A stretch of DNA of 64,000 nucleotides from Lycium barbarum. Its lineage: Eukaryota > Streptophyta > Magnoliopsida > Solanales > Solanaceae. The DNA lies in the NCBI RefSeq assembly GCF_019175385.1, contig NC_083341.1, positions 16,562,203 through 16,626,202 of the forward strand, given 5' to 3'. Positions 22,674 to 33,590 of the stretch are shown here, piece after piece. The notes under the pieces were generated by a model. That model did not search any database. It worked only from the letters and a program-made list of their open reading frames with translations, and was not told where the DNA came from. The translations under genes were made by a program, and so were the position numbers. Every line of letters begins with the position of its first letter. The first letter of the stretch is position 1.

Positions 22674-23356
22674 GGGAAAATACATTAAACCCCCCCCCCC
22701 CCCAAACGTATAGCCGGATTAATTATGACGCACCCAACCTTTGCGGGCGACCTATTACCCCCCAGTCTACATTTTTCTATATTTTTGTAACATTTTCGGC
22801 TAACGTGGCCAAAAAAAAAAAAATGGCGAGTGAAACGAGATATTTTAATAAAAAATAATTTTTAAAAATTTATTTATATTTCACCCACCCCCACCCTCCC
22901 TCTCTTTCTTCCTTTTTCTCCTTTTTCTCTTTCTTCTTCTTTCTCCTCAACCACCGCTGCCGCTCCTCCCCGCCACACCGCCGCCGCTGCCGCCGCCACA
23001 CCGCCCCCGCTGCCTCCGCCGCCACACCGCCACCGCCAGCAGCAGCAGCAGCAATAGGCGGAGACGTGGCGGTGACGTGGGGGTGGGGGTAGGGGTGGGT
23101 GAGATATTATTAATGTGTTAATTTAATTATTAATGTGTTATTTTAATTTGAATTATTAAATGAAAAAAAAGTGGCGGTGACGTGGTGGAGAGTGTGCAAC
23201 TGGGATTCATTTTTTTTTGCCCCGTCAACCAGAAAATGTTACAAAAATACAGAAAAATGTAGACTGGGGGGGTAATAGGTCGCCCGCAAAGGTTGGGTGC
23301 GTCATAATTAATCCGGCTATACGTTGGGGGGGGGGGGGGGTTTAATGTATTTTCCC
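22674..23356. mobile_element. MULE-type MITE, 683 bp, TSD ATCTTTTATT
   Basis: Same terminal family as 21389-22544 (GCGGGCGACCTATTACCCCC), but with an unrelated interior rich in CCGCCGCC-type triplets (22950-23065). A perfect 10-bp duplication flanks it (22664-22673, 23357-23366). C- and G-runs of 14 or more bases sit just inside the ends. Confidence 0.9.
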
Positions 23357-24312
23357 ATCTTTTATTCTTTAGAGGCATTACAAATTTTCACTCATTTTTT
23401 ATCCACAATTCCTTATACTTATTTTTTACCAATACTTTTTACAATGATTTTGTTCCTTATTCTTTTGATAGGATATTCATTAAACAAACACTCTTTTTAA
23501 CTAAACGGTAGAAACAAGTCAAATAGACTTTACTTTTCTGAATAATTTTGCTATATAAACTCTTTACACCAATGAATATTCATAGATTATTTTTTACATT
23601 CTTTATGGACTAATATACCTAGTTATACAATTCTTTAGACATTTTATGTTCGATATACACTCTTTTATTCTTGAAAATACATTCTTTATTTATTTAATAT
23701 CCATACATTCTTACATAGACGCACATTCTTTTTGTCCTTGATATATTTATTTTTTACTTAGTTTTACATTTTTTTTATATTCTTAATATAGTTACACATT
23801 CTTTACACTAACATATATATACACTCTTTGTACTAACAGATATACTTTTATACTTACGAGATACATTCTCTTTATACTCTTTTATATATTCTTTTTTACT
23901 ATACATTCTTTATGAATACCTAATACTTGATATAAATACATTTTTATACACTGTATATACTTAGTATATTATCACTTAGTGTAACTTTTCATGAAGTCAT
24001 AACATTTTGAAAACAGGTAATAATAATGATAAACAGATAGATAATCCCCCTCTAGTGTTCAGTTAAACTAAGTTTAAGGACTGTCTTCGAACAGGCTCTG
24101 AGGGATGCTTAATATCTTTCCCTCGGGGTAAATAAAACTCTTATCTAGAATCTTATAGGTTTCGTGGACTAAAAATGGAGTAGACATACAAATACATATA
24201 GGTTTCCTGATTTTCCTAAAAAATAAGGTGGCGACTCTAACCCTTTTAAAACCAGTTAGGAGAACCGGGAAGTTGCAAACTATCTTGGACCAGTTCAAAA
24301 TAGGGCGTAACA

Positions 24313-24944
24313 ACGGATACGCGGAAACGAGAAATTAAGAAGATAAACAAAAGGAAAAGAGAAGATAGATAATTTGACACAACTTAAGATTCAATTTAGC
24401 AACCAAAGTTATATAAAACTAAGACCTCTAAATTATCATCAAAAGAAACACCAAATTCTTAAGTTGACCTCAAGGGAATTGAATTACCAAGCAACCAACC
24501 TCTCAACAATCAAAGATTCAACAAGAGCCATCCATGGCCTCTCTCATAAGTTTCTCTCTCTAGAGACAACTCTCAAAATCACTCATCAATTTATCAATTC
24601 ATCAAAATCTTCGTATTGAAATGTTTAGTCTACTATTTATACTAATGAAATAAAGAAGACACTACATTATTACAATTATACCCTTAATGAAGTAAGGGTC
24701 TTGTTTGGATGTCTTCCATGTAAGTGAAACTTGAAAAGGCTTGCATTTAAGTACTAGCCCTTTTTGCATGAATAGCTTCCTTCTCCAAATAGCCTCCTAA
24801 GCTATCTTCCATATCTTGAATGCGACGTTCTTGAAGCCTTCCATCCAAGCTATCTCCCATATCTTGAAGGCCATCCTATGTGGGCCTCCCATGATCTTCA
24901 AAGACTCCATCTTCATGAAGCTCGATGGAGTTGATCTTGTATCA
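24313..24944 (-). repeat. Outer part of the split 5' LTR of the second minus-strand element
   Basis: It continues the LTR begun at 14520 and ends in plus at GATCTTGTATCA. Its last 147 bp match 10396-10542. A small upstream ORF (24374-24619) has no known domain. Confidence 0.8.
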
Positions 24945-25238
24945 CCCTCCATGCCCAGATCCGGACATTCTTTTTATCCGGGGTCTACTATCCGATTTGG
25001 AACGTGCACATTCATGGACCGGGGACATTTTCAACCCCATCAGTCTCGGACCGATCAATTGGTCTGTGCCATATCAGATTGAGCCTGGGTTTGGCTCTTA
25101 TACCATGTCAAATTAGGCATTGGATTTAACTCATATATACCCCAAAAGCTAGCTCAAGAGGAGGAGGATTGTCCAAGCCTTCTAAGGAACTCAGGGTTCT
25201 CGTCCGTCACCGATGTGATATAATACCTCACTTGAACA
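24945..25238 (-). mobile_element. TRIM-like element fragment: 133-bp LTR plus PBS
   Basis: On minus, 25238-25106 opens TGTTCAAGTGAGG, contains ATATCACATCGGTGACGG and ends TTTGACA. It is followed at once by TGGTATAAGAGCC (25105-25093), an iMet-like PBS. A short TG...CA LTR carrying a CACATCGG-type word is typical of plant TRIMs. Only about 150 bp of interior remain before the neighbouring LTR edge at 24944. No second LTR is seen. Confidence 0.6.
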
Positions 25239-25271
25239 TATTTTTGTAAACATTATTGCAGTATACAAAAG

Positions 25272-25415
25272 GGTAGTCCGATGCAAAAAGCATCCCGTGT
25301 TAGCAGGGTTTGGGAAAGGGTCTCACCTCAAGAGATGTGATGTAGACAACCTAACCTAATACAAGTATTATTGGCTGCTTCTCCTGCTCGAACTCGTGAC
25401 CTATGGGTGACACCT
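25272..25415 (-). mobile_element. TS-like tRNA-derived SINE
   Basis: Minus-strand sequence carries a B-box-like GAGTTCGAGCA at the 25390s and the TS body words GATGTAGACAACCTAACC and AGCATCCCGTGTTAGCAG on plus. I recognise this as the tobacco TS SINE family. The A-box end is incomplete. Confidence 0.7.
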
Positions 25416-26365
25416 GATTTTTTTTATTATTATAGTATTATCAATCGTTTGATTAATATAATAAGGTCCTTGATTAAGTTTTAAGACTTTTCATCATAAT
25501 ACAGATCATGATAATGGGAGTCACGCCTCTTGTAACTTAATCTAAAATTAGTCTTGATCGTAGGACATTAGTAATCTCATTAGATCGATATGTATGTGGT
25601 GGTCTTTAATTATGGGATAAAGATTAGTTGACCTCATTAACTAAATCACATGTATAGATTATTCATTTAGAGATATGATCATTGAACTGACTCTTTGGAT
25701 AATTCCTAATGGCTAGAATTATCATAAACTGTCAATGGAATATTATCTTGAAGAATGTCGTGTAAGAATTTCCTTTGACCTGAGAAAATCTAGTAATTGA
25801 CAAGTTATTTATTGTAATCTGATACCAGACACCCATGGTCACACGACAATGGTCGAAAGGATATTGGGTATGATAAAAAATCTTGTAGAATTAATGATTG
25901 ATCAAGATAGAATATGTAACTATTAGTAATGAGTTTAATCAATGTTGTCATGAATTATAAATGACTAATTAAGACCTTGGTCGGGCAACTGAATGAAAGA
26001 AAAAAGAGCTTCCTAGGTCTTTCAGTGGTTGATTACATTTTGACATGCACACATAGTTGGTCACCTGTTAAGGTTTGACAGTTAAATCATATCGTACGGT
26101 GGTACCGAGCTCGAAGGACATAAGGAAATACTACATTACTCTTCTACATGTTCTTGAGAGTAAATTGTATACTTCATTCTATCCGGTCGTTAAGGAGTGT
26201 TGCTAGACGTCACCCTTGATTAATACATTGATCCGATCAATATATTGTCCTAGTAATATTTTGTAGTCATGTAGGTTTCCATTCTTTGATGTGTATTACT
26301 ATCTATTGCTTCATTAACTTTATATTTTGCTATTTGTTGTCATATGTTTCTTGCAACCTACTTCT
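25416..26365. other. AT-rich stretch without recognisable gene
   Basis: I find no domain-bearing ORF. The composition resembles LTR or intergenic sequence, but I cannot identify both ends of any element. Confidence 0.4.
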
Positions 26366-26515
26366 CTTTTGAGCCAAGGGTCTACCAGAAACAACCTCTC
26401 TACCCCCACAAAGGTAGGAGTAAGGTCTGCGTACATCCTACCCTTCTCAAACTCCACTTGTAAAATTGCACTGAGTATGTTGTTGTTGTTTTTGTTATTG
26501 TTGTTGTTGTTATCC
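26366..26515 (+). mobile_element. Au/SolS-like SINE, 5' truncated
   Basis: It contains AACCTCTCTACCCCCACAAA, then GTAAGGTCTGCGTACATCCT and ends in TTG repeats (26477-26512). These are the 3' body and tail of a SINE common in Solanaceae. The tRNA-like head is missing. Confidence 0.75.
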
Positions 26516-26759
26516 GATTAACATACTACCAACTTCGTATTGGATCTATGGAACTGATCTTTCCTAAAGGATTAATTATTTTATTGTTTGATGATTAAAT
26601 TAGAAAATTTAATTAGTCAAATAAATAAATTATTAGTCTAAATATATCCTTGTTAGCACAGTGAACATAACTAATGTTATGAATAAATTGAAATTTTCTA
26701 TTTAGAATTAAAACTTAAATTATATCACTTGGTTGGAAAATATATATATATATATATAT
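26516..26759. other. AT-rich spacer with (TA)n
   Basis: No gene. A (TA)n run at 26741-26759 adjoins the Mutator-like element and reappears on its other side. Confidence 0.5.
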
Positions 26760-29700
26760 GGAATTTTTATTCATTGTACTTTCTTTTAAGACCTAATTAT
26801 TAATATTAACTACCCTTTTATTTGATTATATTTAGTAGCTAATTAACTTTTCTAAATTACAATTGGTAGCTATATCAAAATACATACCCAAATATATATA
26901 TCTTTCTTTTTTTCCCAATCACTACCCATTTCAGATTTTTTATTTTTCAAAACCCTAAAAAAATCTCTCTCCCCTTCTCTCAACCACCACGGCCGCGCCG
27001 CCCCTCTCCCTCTGTGCTCACCCCTCTCTCTCTCTCTCTTTTTCACTCTATCCGGTGATCGGCGGCAGACGGCAATGGCACAGATCTGGCCGTGCATATT
27101 TTTTGTGGTCGCAGCGATTTTGAGATGACGGCGGAGAAGATGACGTGGAGGTGGAGAGTTTAGGGTTTTTCCTCTTTCGAATTTGAGTTTCGTGGACGGG
27201 GTGGGGTGGTACTCGGGTTCTTGATTTTATCAATGCTGGGTTGTAAGGCATTGCTTAAGAAGTAGGTACTAGTGGCATTCTATCCTTCTTGTTGAGATGA
27301 AGCTTTTCCTTGATTTCTAGGCTTAGTTGCTTTCGCCTTGTGCTATTGCGGAATTGTTGAGTGATGACTTGAATATGCAGTACATTGTAACTGGAAAGAA
27401 TTTTCATTTTGTAGGAGGTTTGTGAAGTTGTTAGTGCAGATGAGAATTGCTTTTCACTAAAGTGAATTCTGTACTTTTGCTTCATTGACCAAGTGCTGAT
27501 TTAGCTGTTTGAAGTCACCCTTTAGTTTTGTCGGGCACTATAATCAGATACAAATACATTCAAAAAATCTACATCTCACAAATACATTGTTTTTTAATGT
27601 ATTTGTCTTTGTATTTTTTAGAGTATTTTTGAGTGTATTTTGTTAATAGCCAAACACACTATTTTTGAATATATTTGTCATGTATTTTAATTTTTTTGTC
27701 TTGTATCTGAATGTATTTGTTGAAATCCATTCAAATATATGAAAATTTGAATGTATTTGGCTTCATATGTAGTTGGAATGTACACAATGTATTTGAAATA
27801 CATAAAAAAAAACCACTGAAATACATCAAAAAAAAATCGCTAAAATACATCCAAAAAAATCACTGAAATGCATAAAAAAAAAGACACACAAATACTGTCA
27901 CGACCCAGCCCCGTGGGCCGCGACTGGTGCCCTATTTGGACACCCAAACAGACTTACGTACCAGATCGACATATCAAAGGTTTATTCAAACTTAACATAC
28001 GTTATTTTAAGCAGATACTAGAACCAATTACCATCTTAAGCGGTCGCCCGTATAGAAACATCATATCAAATCCGATAGGCTGGCGGAATACACATCGCCC
28101 AGACATACACACATATACAAACAAATGGGCCGTTTTGGCCATAATAGCAAACGGGACCGTATTAAGACGCAGATCATAATCACAAACGAACAAATATGAC
28201 CCATGACCCACTTATATGTCTACAGGCCTCTACAAACCATAACAGAAAACATATGACGGGACAGGGCCCCGCCGTACCCAAATAGTCATATATACAGAAC
28301 ATGTATAACCGAAGGTATGTACCAAAAATATGAGCTCCGGATCAAAGGGAGTACTCCAAGTGGCAGAATATATATCCTATACCGGAGGATCACCAAAACG
28401 AACGTCTGTACCTGCGGGCATGAAACGCAGCCCCCGAAGAAAGGGGGTCAGTACGAAATATGTACTGAGTATGTAAAGCATGAAGTACAGTAATCCAAAT
28501 CAGAACTGAAATAGGGAGTATGGAAAGCGGTTACAGAATCAGTATATCAAACCTGTTTTAAAAACATAAATAATGCAAATAAAATCATGCATAGGGCTCA
28601 GAAACGTGGTCGCCACTCCGACACTGGTGCCACAGCACATCATACTCCAGAAGGTTTCAAATCTCCGTACAATCCCCGAACATATCATATCATCATATCA
28701 TATCAAAACATCAGAACATATCATATGCCATATCACATCATAACACCGTATATATAAGCGGTACCCGGCCCCATGGCGAGGTCTCGGGAACCGCAACACA
28801 TCATACTGCCAGAATATACATAGTGCGCACGATCACAAAATCGGCCCGGGATCCGGTGAACGATATCATAGTAGTAGGCACGAGCAGAGTAGTGCGGAAA
28901 CCATATGCATATAAAAAATAAATTTCAAAACTCGATGAACAAATATATTTACTGCATCCGAAGGCTCAGAAATCAGTTTCGGGTCAATCAGAGTTAGTAT
29001 ACGAAAGTTACAAACTTTTGAAGTACAGAACTTTCTAAAAGCATTTCAGAAACTCTTTTCGGAATTTTAAGTGACATTCATATTAGGGGAACTTTCAACC
29101 ATTACTATGGAGCAAATCAAATGGAGCCTTTAAGATCATATGTACGTATCAAAATATATGTATCCAAAACTTTAGCCATATCAAATATTTTTCGGACATC
29201 ATTATGGATCACATATTCATACTAGGAAACTTGCGGATAACATTATGGATCAAATCAAATGGGGACTTTAAGACCATATTTTCATATCGAAATATTCATC
29301 AAAGGCTTTAGTCTTCTCGTTTTTCTTTCGAACAACATTCGGAACATAACAAATAGAATCTTTGAACATCATAAAATATGTATCCAGTCATATGGAATAG
29401 CTTATGGAGGTCAAAGATGTTAGTCATCCTAATGGCTCTAAGAATAAGATTTTCTTTAGGAGCATACTTATACGTTATTTGTTCATTCCAAAAAGGTCAT
29501 GCCAAAAGAAAGAAAAGTAGGCTTTACATACCTCAATCGCTCGCTCACAAATCCCGATCACTCGCTAGACAAATCCCGACTCAAGTCTCGGGTTCTCCAA
29601 GATCTACAATAGCGTTATTAATTACCAAACATTAGCTACAGTACTTAGAAATTCAGTTTTAACTAGTACTTGTCTACAGAAATTTCGGCAGCATCTCCCC

Positions 29701-31216
29701 TGTAAATTCAACATCCCCAAGAATTAAACTCGGCCAAATTCATCAACAATCACACCAACGATACCAACAACCATAATAATAGTCATCAAGAATCAATTTA
29801 AACGCATTCTAACATTAATAACTTTCTTCTCTACATAGCGTATCATATTTGATTCAACTACGTCCTTTCAAGCCAATATCGGCACTTACATATTCACTAC
29901 TAATTCAAGATCATTCAAATACAATTCAAAAGCATTTCATACAATTCTACAAAATATTCAACAATCCCACCAAAAACCATTCTTCACCCGAAACCTCCAA
30001 TCTTCGACACGAACATTCACAAAACATTTTTATCCTCCAATTTCATCAACAACAATTACCATTCATACTTTAGCAATTTCATTCCCATAATTACATAAGA
30101 CCATAATAAAATCACACAATTTTCCTACAACAACTTACAACTAATTTTCATGTCAATCTTGAACCATTATTCTTCCATTTACATCACAAGGTCACAACAA
30201 CACAATTAACAAGCTAAATAAAATTAATCCATCTTCTCCTCACCATAACAACATCACACGGCCACATATACTTACACACACCCACACGGCTCACTCAACA
30301 TTCAACAACTCCATGATTCTCATTCAATTCTACTCACTATATCATATATAAATCTTCCACAACAAGAAAAGGATAGAATTCTTACCTTTTTCCAATTTTC
30401 CCACTTGCTAAAAAAAGTACTTTCTTGCCTCAAAATTTATATCCCGTTGAAGAGGGTCTTGAGCTTAGTAGGGATACTAGAAAATTATAATTTTTGAACT
30501 CAAGATTGATGGGCTAAAATTTTTCTTTGCTTTTCTTGTATTGGCCGTATGGCCTTCTTTTGTGATGCTCTCAATTTTATTTTCTTGAAGCTTCTAAAAT
30601 GATGACTAAGTAAAGGCCTCTTCTATTTATTTACTAGATTAAGTTTTCCACATGGGCTTGGGCCATTGCAAGTTGGCCGGCCACCCCACAAAATGTTGGG
30701 CCTCTCTTTCCTTTTTTTTTCATTTATTTTGAGCCCATTTAGTTATAGGTCTTATTTTATAATTCCCGAAAATTAATTTCCAAAATTTCAAATTTTGCCC
30801 TTGGCCTTCCTCCATATTTCCACGTCAACATTTCATGGACAACACATATATTAAATAAAATCAAAATATGGCCTTATTTCTTACAAGTCACAATTATTTC
30901 AAATTTTCCGAATATGCAAAAATGCGGGATATAACAAATACATTATAGCAAAAACAAAAAATAACTGAAATATATCAAATAAAAAAAATCACTAAAATAC
31001 ATCAAAAAAAAAATATTAATATAGCTCCACCGTTAAAGGCTAAATCAAGGATCCTGTTTTTTTTTTTTTTTAATTGTATTCTCATGTATTTGTTGGCAAC
31101 AAATACACGAGAAAACATACACTATTTTGTCAAAATGTAGCTACAAATGGTAATATTTAAAAGGGTAGCTACAAATGGTAGGAAGCTACAATAAAGTAGT
31201 CATTTGAGTAATTTTA

Positions 31217-31218
<2 letters not shown>
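26760..31218. mobile_element. Mutator-like element with gene-like cargo, interrupted by a solo LTR
   Basis: The left end GGAATTTTTATTCATTGTAC and the inverted right end GGTAAAATTACTCAAATGAC are imperfect inverted repeats. Both sides abut TATATATAT, compatible with a 9-bp duplication in a (TA)n tract. The left end matches that of 39665-40866 (AAGACCTAATTATTAATATT versus AAGACCTATTTATGAATAAT). Excluding the solo LTR the element is about 1.4 kb. Inside are a CT-rich leader, a GC-rich segment near 26990-27200 resembling a host 5' UTR or first exon, and TGTATTT-rich tracts. No transposase. Confidence 0.7.
27896..30936 (+). mobile_element. Solo LTR, 3041 bp, TGTCACGACCC family (TSD AATAC)
   Basis: It begins TGTCACGACCCAGCCCCGTG and ends GCGGGATATAACA. 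Perfect 5-bp duplications AATAC flank it (27891-27895, 30937-30941). It has no terminal repeat of itself, PBS or coding domain, so it is a solo LTR left by LTR-LTR recombination. It resembles 59015-62023 throughout (GTCAGTACGAAATATGTACT in both). A chromovirus origin is a guess. Confidence 0.9.

Positions 31219-31251
<33 letters not shown>
31219..31251. repeat. (TA)n microsatellite
   Basis: About 33 bp of alternating TA directly follow the Mutator-like element. It probably marks the original target site. Confidence 0.9.
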
Positions 31252-31255
<4 letters not shown>

Positions 31256-32131
31256 AGTACATGATGTAATATTAATAAAGAATATTAGTAAAGAACTTGA
31301 ATCCAATTTGGAATTGGAGTGGGTTGTATAAAATCCGTAAAAGGACTTGTGGGAAACCTGATACCCATTTAGAATCAACCTTTTGCGAGGATTACCAGCA
31401 TACGGACTGGTCTTTAATGTTTGCCACATAATCGCTCGTTTTTTATTTTTGTTCATGCTTCTCATTTAATAAAAAATTGTTCGCCAAAATATTCTTATTC
31501 GATGGTGTACGAAATCAAAGATTCCGGGGGCTGAGTTGAAAAATAAATTCTCAAGACGAAGACTTATTCTTTTCAAGCAAAAATACTAGAAACTTTGTCT
31601 TATCCGGCATAAGTTCTGTAGAAATGAAGTTAACCGGCATAACTTTTGTAGTAACTAATTCGCTCGGCATAAGTTTATAGAAATTCCATCTTATCCGACA
31701 TAAGTTCTGTAGAAATGGAATTATGCTAGTTAACTTAATTCCTACAGAGCTTATGCCGGACAAGACAAAGTTTCTATGCAACTTTTTCCGAAAATGAGGA
31801 TTTGTCTTGCGAAATTAGGTCATAAATAAGGATAGGCTGAATTTATTTTCTTGTTTTCCCAACGTTAAGAATATTTTTAGCTTTTTTTTTTACTTAAAGT
31901 GTCGAAGGAAAACATTAAAGATCAGCGATTTGACGGCCAAAAGTTAAAGATCACCCCAAGATGGATATTCGTGCGAATTGCGCATTTAGAATTGAGACTT
32001 TTACATGATTGGACTTGTGGGATTCCATTTTTGCAAAATTGGACATAATGGACATATTGTGGAAAGTCCATAACATGCTGCATTCTCAGAAGTACGACCC
32101 ACACAATTACTCTTCATCTGCGTAGCCGCTA
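31252..32131. repeat. Non-genic stretch with dispersed and inverted short repeats
   Basis: At 31590-31770 the word CATAAGTTCTGTAGAAATG recurs with variants and once inverted. From about 31880 to 32000, phrases such as AAAGTTAAAGATCACCCCAA resemble the ends of the fold-back element to the right. No gene recognised. Confidence 0.5.
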
Positions 32132-32140
32132 TTTTAAGTT

Positions 32141-32700
32141 GCGCAATTCGCAGAATTGCCCTTTTTTTGGGTGGTATTTAAATTTTATCCTTCATATTTG
32201 TGATTTTTAAATTTTGCCCGTCGGCTAAAACTCATAGGTTCCGGGTTCGAACCCCCGCTCAGTCAAAAATTTTTAAAAAAATTGCAAAGCAGAGTTTAAA
32301 TTTCGCTATGCCCCCTCCGACAGACTTTTAGTCATGTTTAACTAAAAGTCTGCCGGAGGGGGCAGACTTTGCCTTGAAGCATATATATACGTATTTTTTT
32401 TTAACTTTTCAAGGTAAACTTTTAGTAATGTCTTAACTAAAAGTGTGTCCCATAAAACATAACTAAAAGTATGCCCCTTAAGGCGTAAGTTTTCCTTAAG
32501 GCATAACTAAAAGTTTGTCCTATAAGGCAAAGTTTAAATTTTGCTATGCCCCCTCCGGCAGACTTTTAGTTGAGTTTAACTAGAAGTCTGCCGGAGGGGG
32601 CAGACTTTTAGTTGTGTTTAACTAGAAGTCTGCCGGAGGGGGCAGACTTTTAGTTGTGTTTAACTAAAAGTCTGCCCCCTCCGGCAGACTTTGCCTTGAA

Positions 32701-32749
<49 letters not shown>

Positions 32750-33256
32750 ACTTTTCAAGATAAACTTTTAGTTATGCCTTAACTAAAAAGTGTGTATGCC
32801 CATAAGGCAGAACTTTTCCTTAAGGCATAACTTAAACTTTGCCTTGTTAGGCAAAGTCTATGTCTTAAGAAAAGTTCTTGCCTTATGGGGCATAATTTTG
32901 TTATGCCTTAACTAAAATTCTGCCCCATAAGGCATAACTAAACTATGTCTTAGGAAAAATTCTGCCTTATGGGGCAGACTTTTAGTTATGCCGGATCTGG
33001 CATAACTTTATTTTTTCCTTAAAGATTGTATGCTGGATCCGGCGTACACTCCCCAGTCCTGCCTTGCGAAATAATTTTTTTATTTTATGCCTGAGCGGGG
33101 GTTCGAATTCAGAACTTCATGTATTCGCCCACCTTTCCAAGCAAAGGGCAAAACTTAAAGACCACAAATATGAGGGGCAAAATTTAAAGACCACAAATTT
33201 AAAGGGAAAAATTTAAAGACCACCCCAAAAGAAGGGCAATCCGCGCAAAAAAAATG
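32141..33256. mobile_element. Fold-back element with tRNA-like B-box words in both arms
   Basis: The outer arms are inverted: AATTGCCCTTTTTTTGGG with GGTGGTATTTAAATTTT on the left, and the inverse near 33210-33245 on the right. The words CCGGGTTCGAACCCCCGCTC (32241-32260) and its inverted partner (33091-33110) lie further in. The core is nested inverted units of TAACTAAAAGTCTGCC and GGAGGGGGCAGACTT, plus (TA)n at 32704-32746. TTTTAAGTT lies on both sides (32132-32140, 33257-33265), a candidate 9-bp duplication. No protein. Confidence 0.6.
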
Positions 33257-33311
33257 TTTTAAGTTTCATGTGTGTAGCCCATAAAATACTGACAATTGGG
33301 AACTAAGGACC

Positions 33312-33590
33312 CATTTGGTCATGATAATTTTTTACTTTTTTTTTTGTAATTTTTTTTTCATTTTATTTGAAAATCAATATTTAGTCATAAAAATTTCAAG
33401 TACAACTTAAAGTTGTCTTTGAAATTTAAAAAATACATAAAATTCTATTTTCATTTTTTTCACTTTAAAGTACATTCAAACAATCAAATATTCTTTGCAA
33501 AAATTAAAAAAAAAAAAAAAAAAAAACAACAACAACTCCAACTTAAAAATTCTAAAAAAGTAAAAAATACTTGATTTTCATGGTCAAATG
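33312..33590. mobile_element. MITE, hAT-like ends
   Basis: The ends CATTTGGTCATGATAATTTT and, inverted, CATTTGACCATGAAAATCAA are terminal inverted repeats. The interior is A/T homopolymer-rich. I found no clean target duplication. Confidence 0.55.

Larger units (their letters stand above)
14535..24312 (+). mobile_element. Composite insertion of a TGTTGACACC LTR family (TSD ACGGA)
   Basis: The block begins TGTTGACACC and ends GGGCGTAACA. It is flanked by perfect ACGGA duplications (14530-14534, 24313-24317) inside another element's LTR. It contains a partial left LTR (14535 to about 15725), tandem arrays, a complete LTR (17993-20680) and a right LTR part (20681-24312) interrupted by two MITEs. 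No gag-pol is left. One model is a solo LTR about 3 kb long invaded by a 5'-deleted relative consisting of 3' UTR plus LTR. Another is rearrangement between LTRs. A tandem-repeat 3' UTR next to the 3' LTR recalls Tat/Ogre elements, but the lineage is not proven. Confidence 0.75.
20681..24312 (+). repeat. Right LTR part of the TGTTGACACC family, with two nested MITEs
   Basis: From about 20902 it parallels 19664-20680 and ends GGGCGTAACA next to the ACGGA duplication. Removing the MITEs at 21389-22544 and 22674-23356 leaves about 1.8 kb. The AT-rich 23357-24060 segment has many degenerate ACATTCTTT-like words, suggesting old internal duplication. No gene seen. Confidence 0.65.

Noticed and set aside
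32241..32262. tRNA gene (GGTTCGAACCC word)
   Set aside because: No cloverleaf, acceptor stem or A-box around it; it is part of an inverted-repeat arm.
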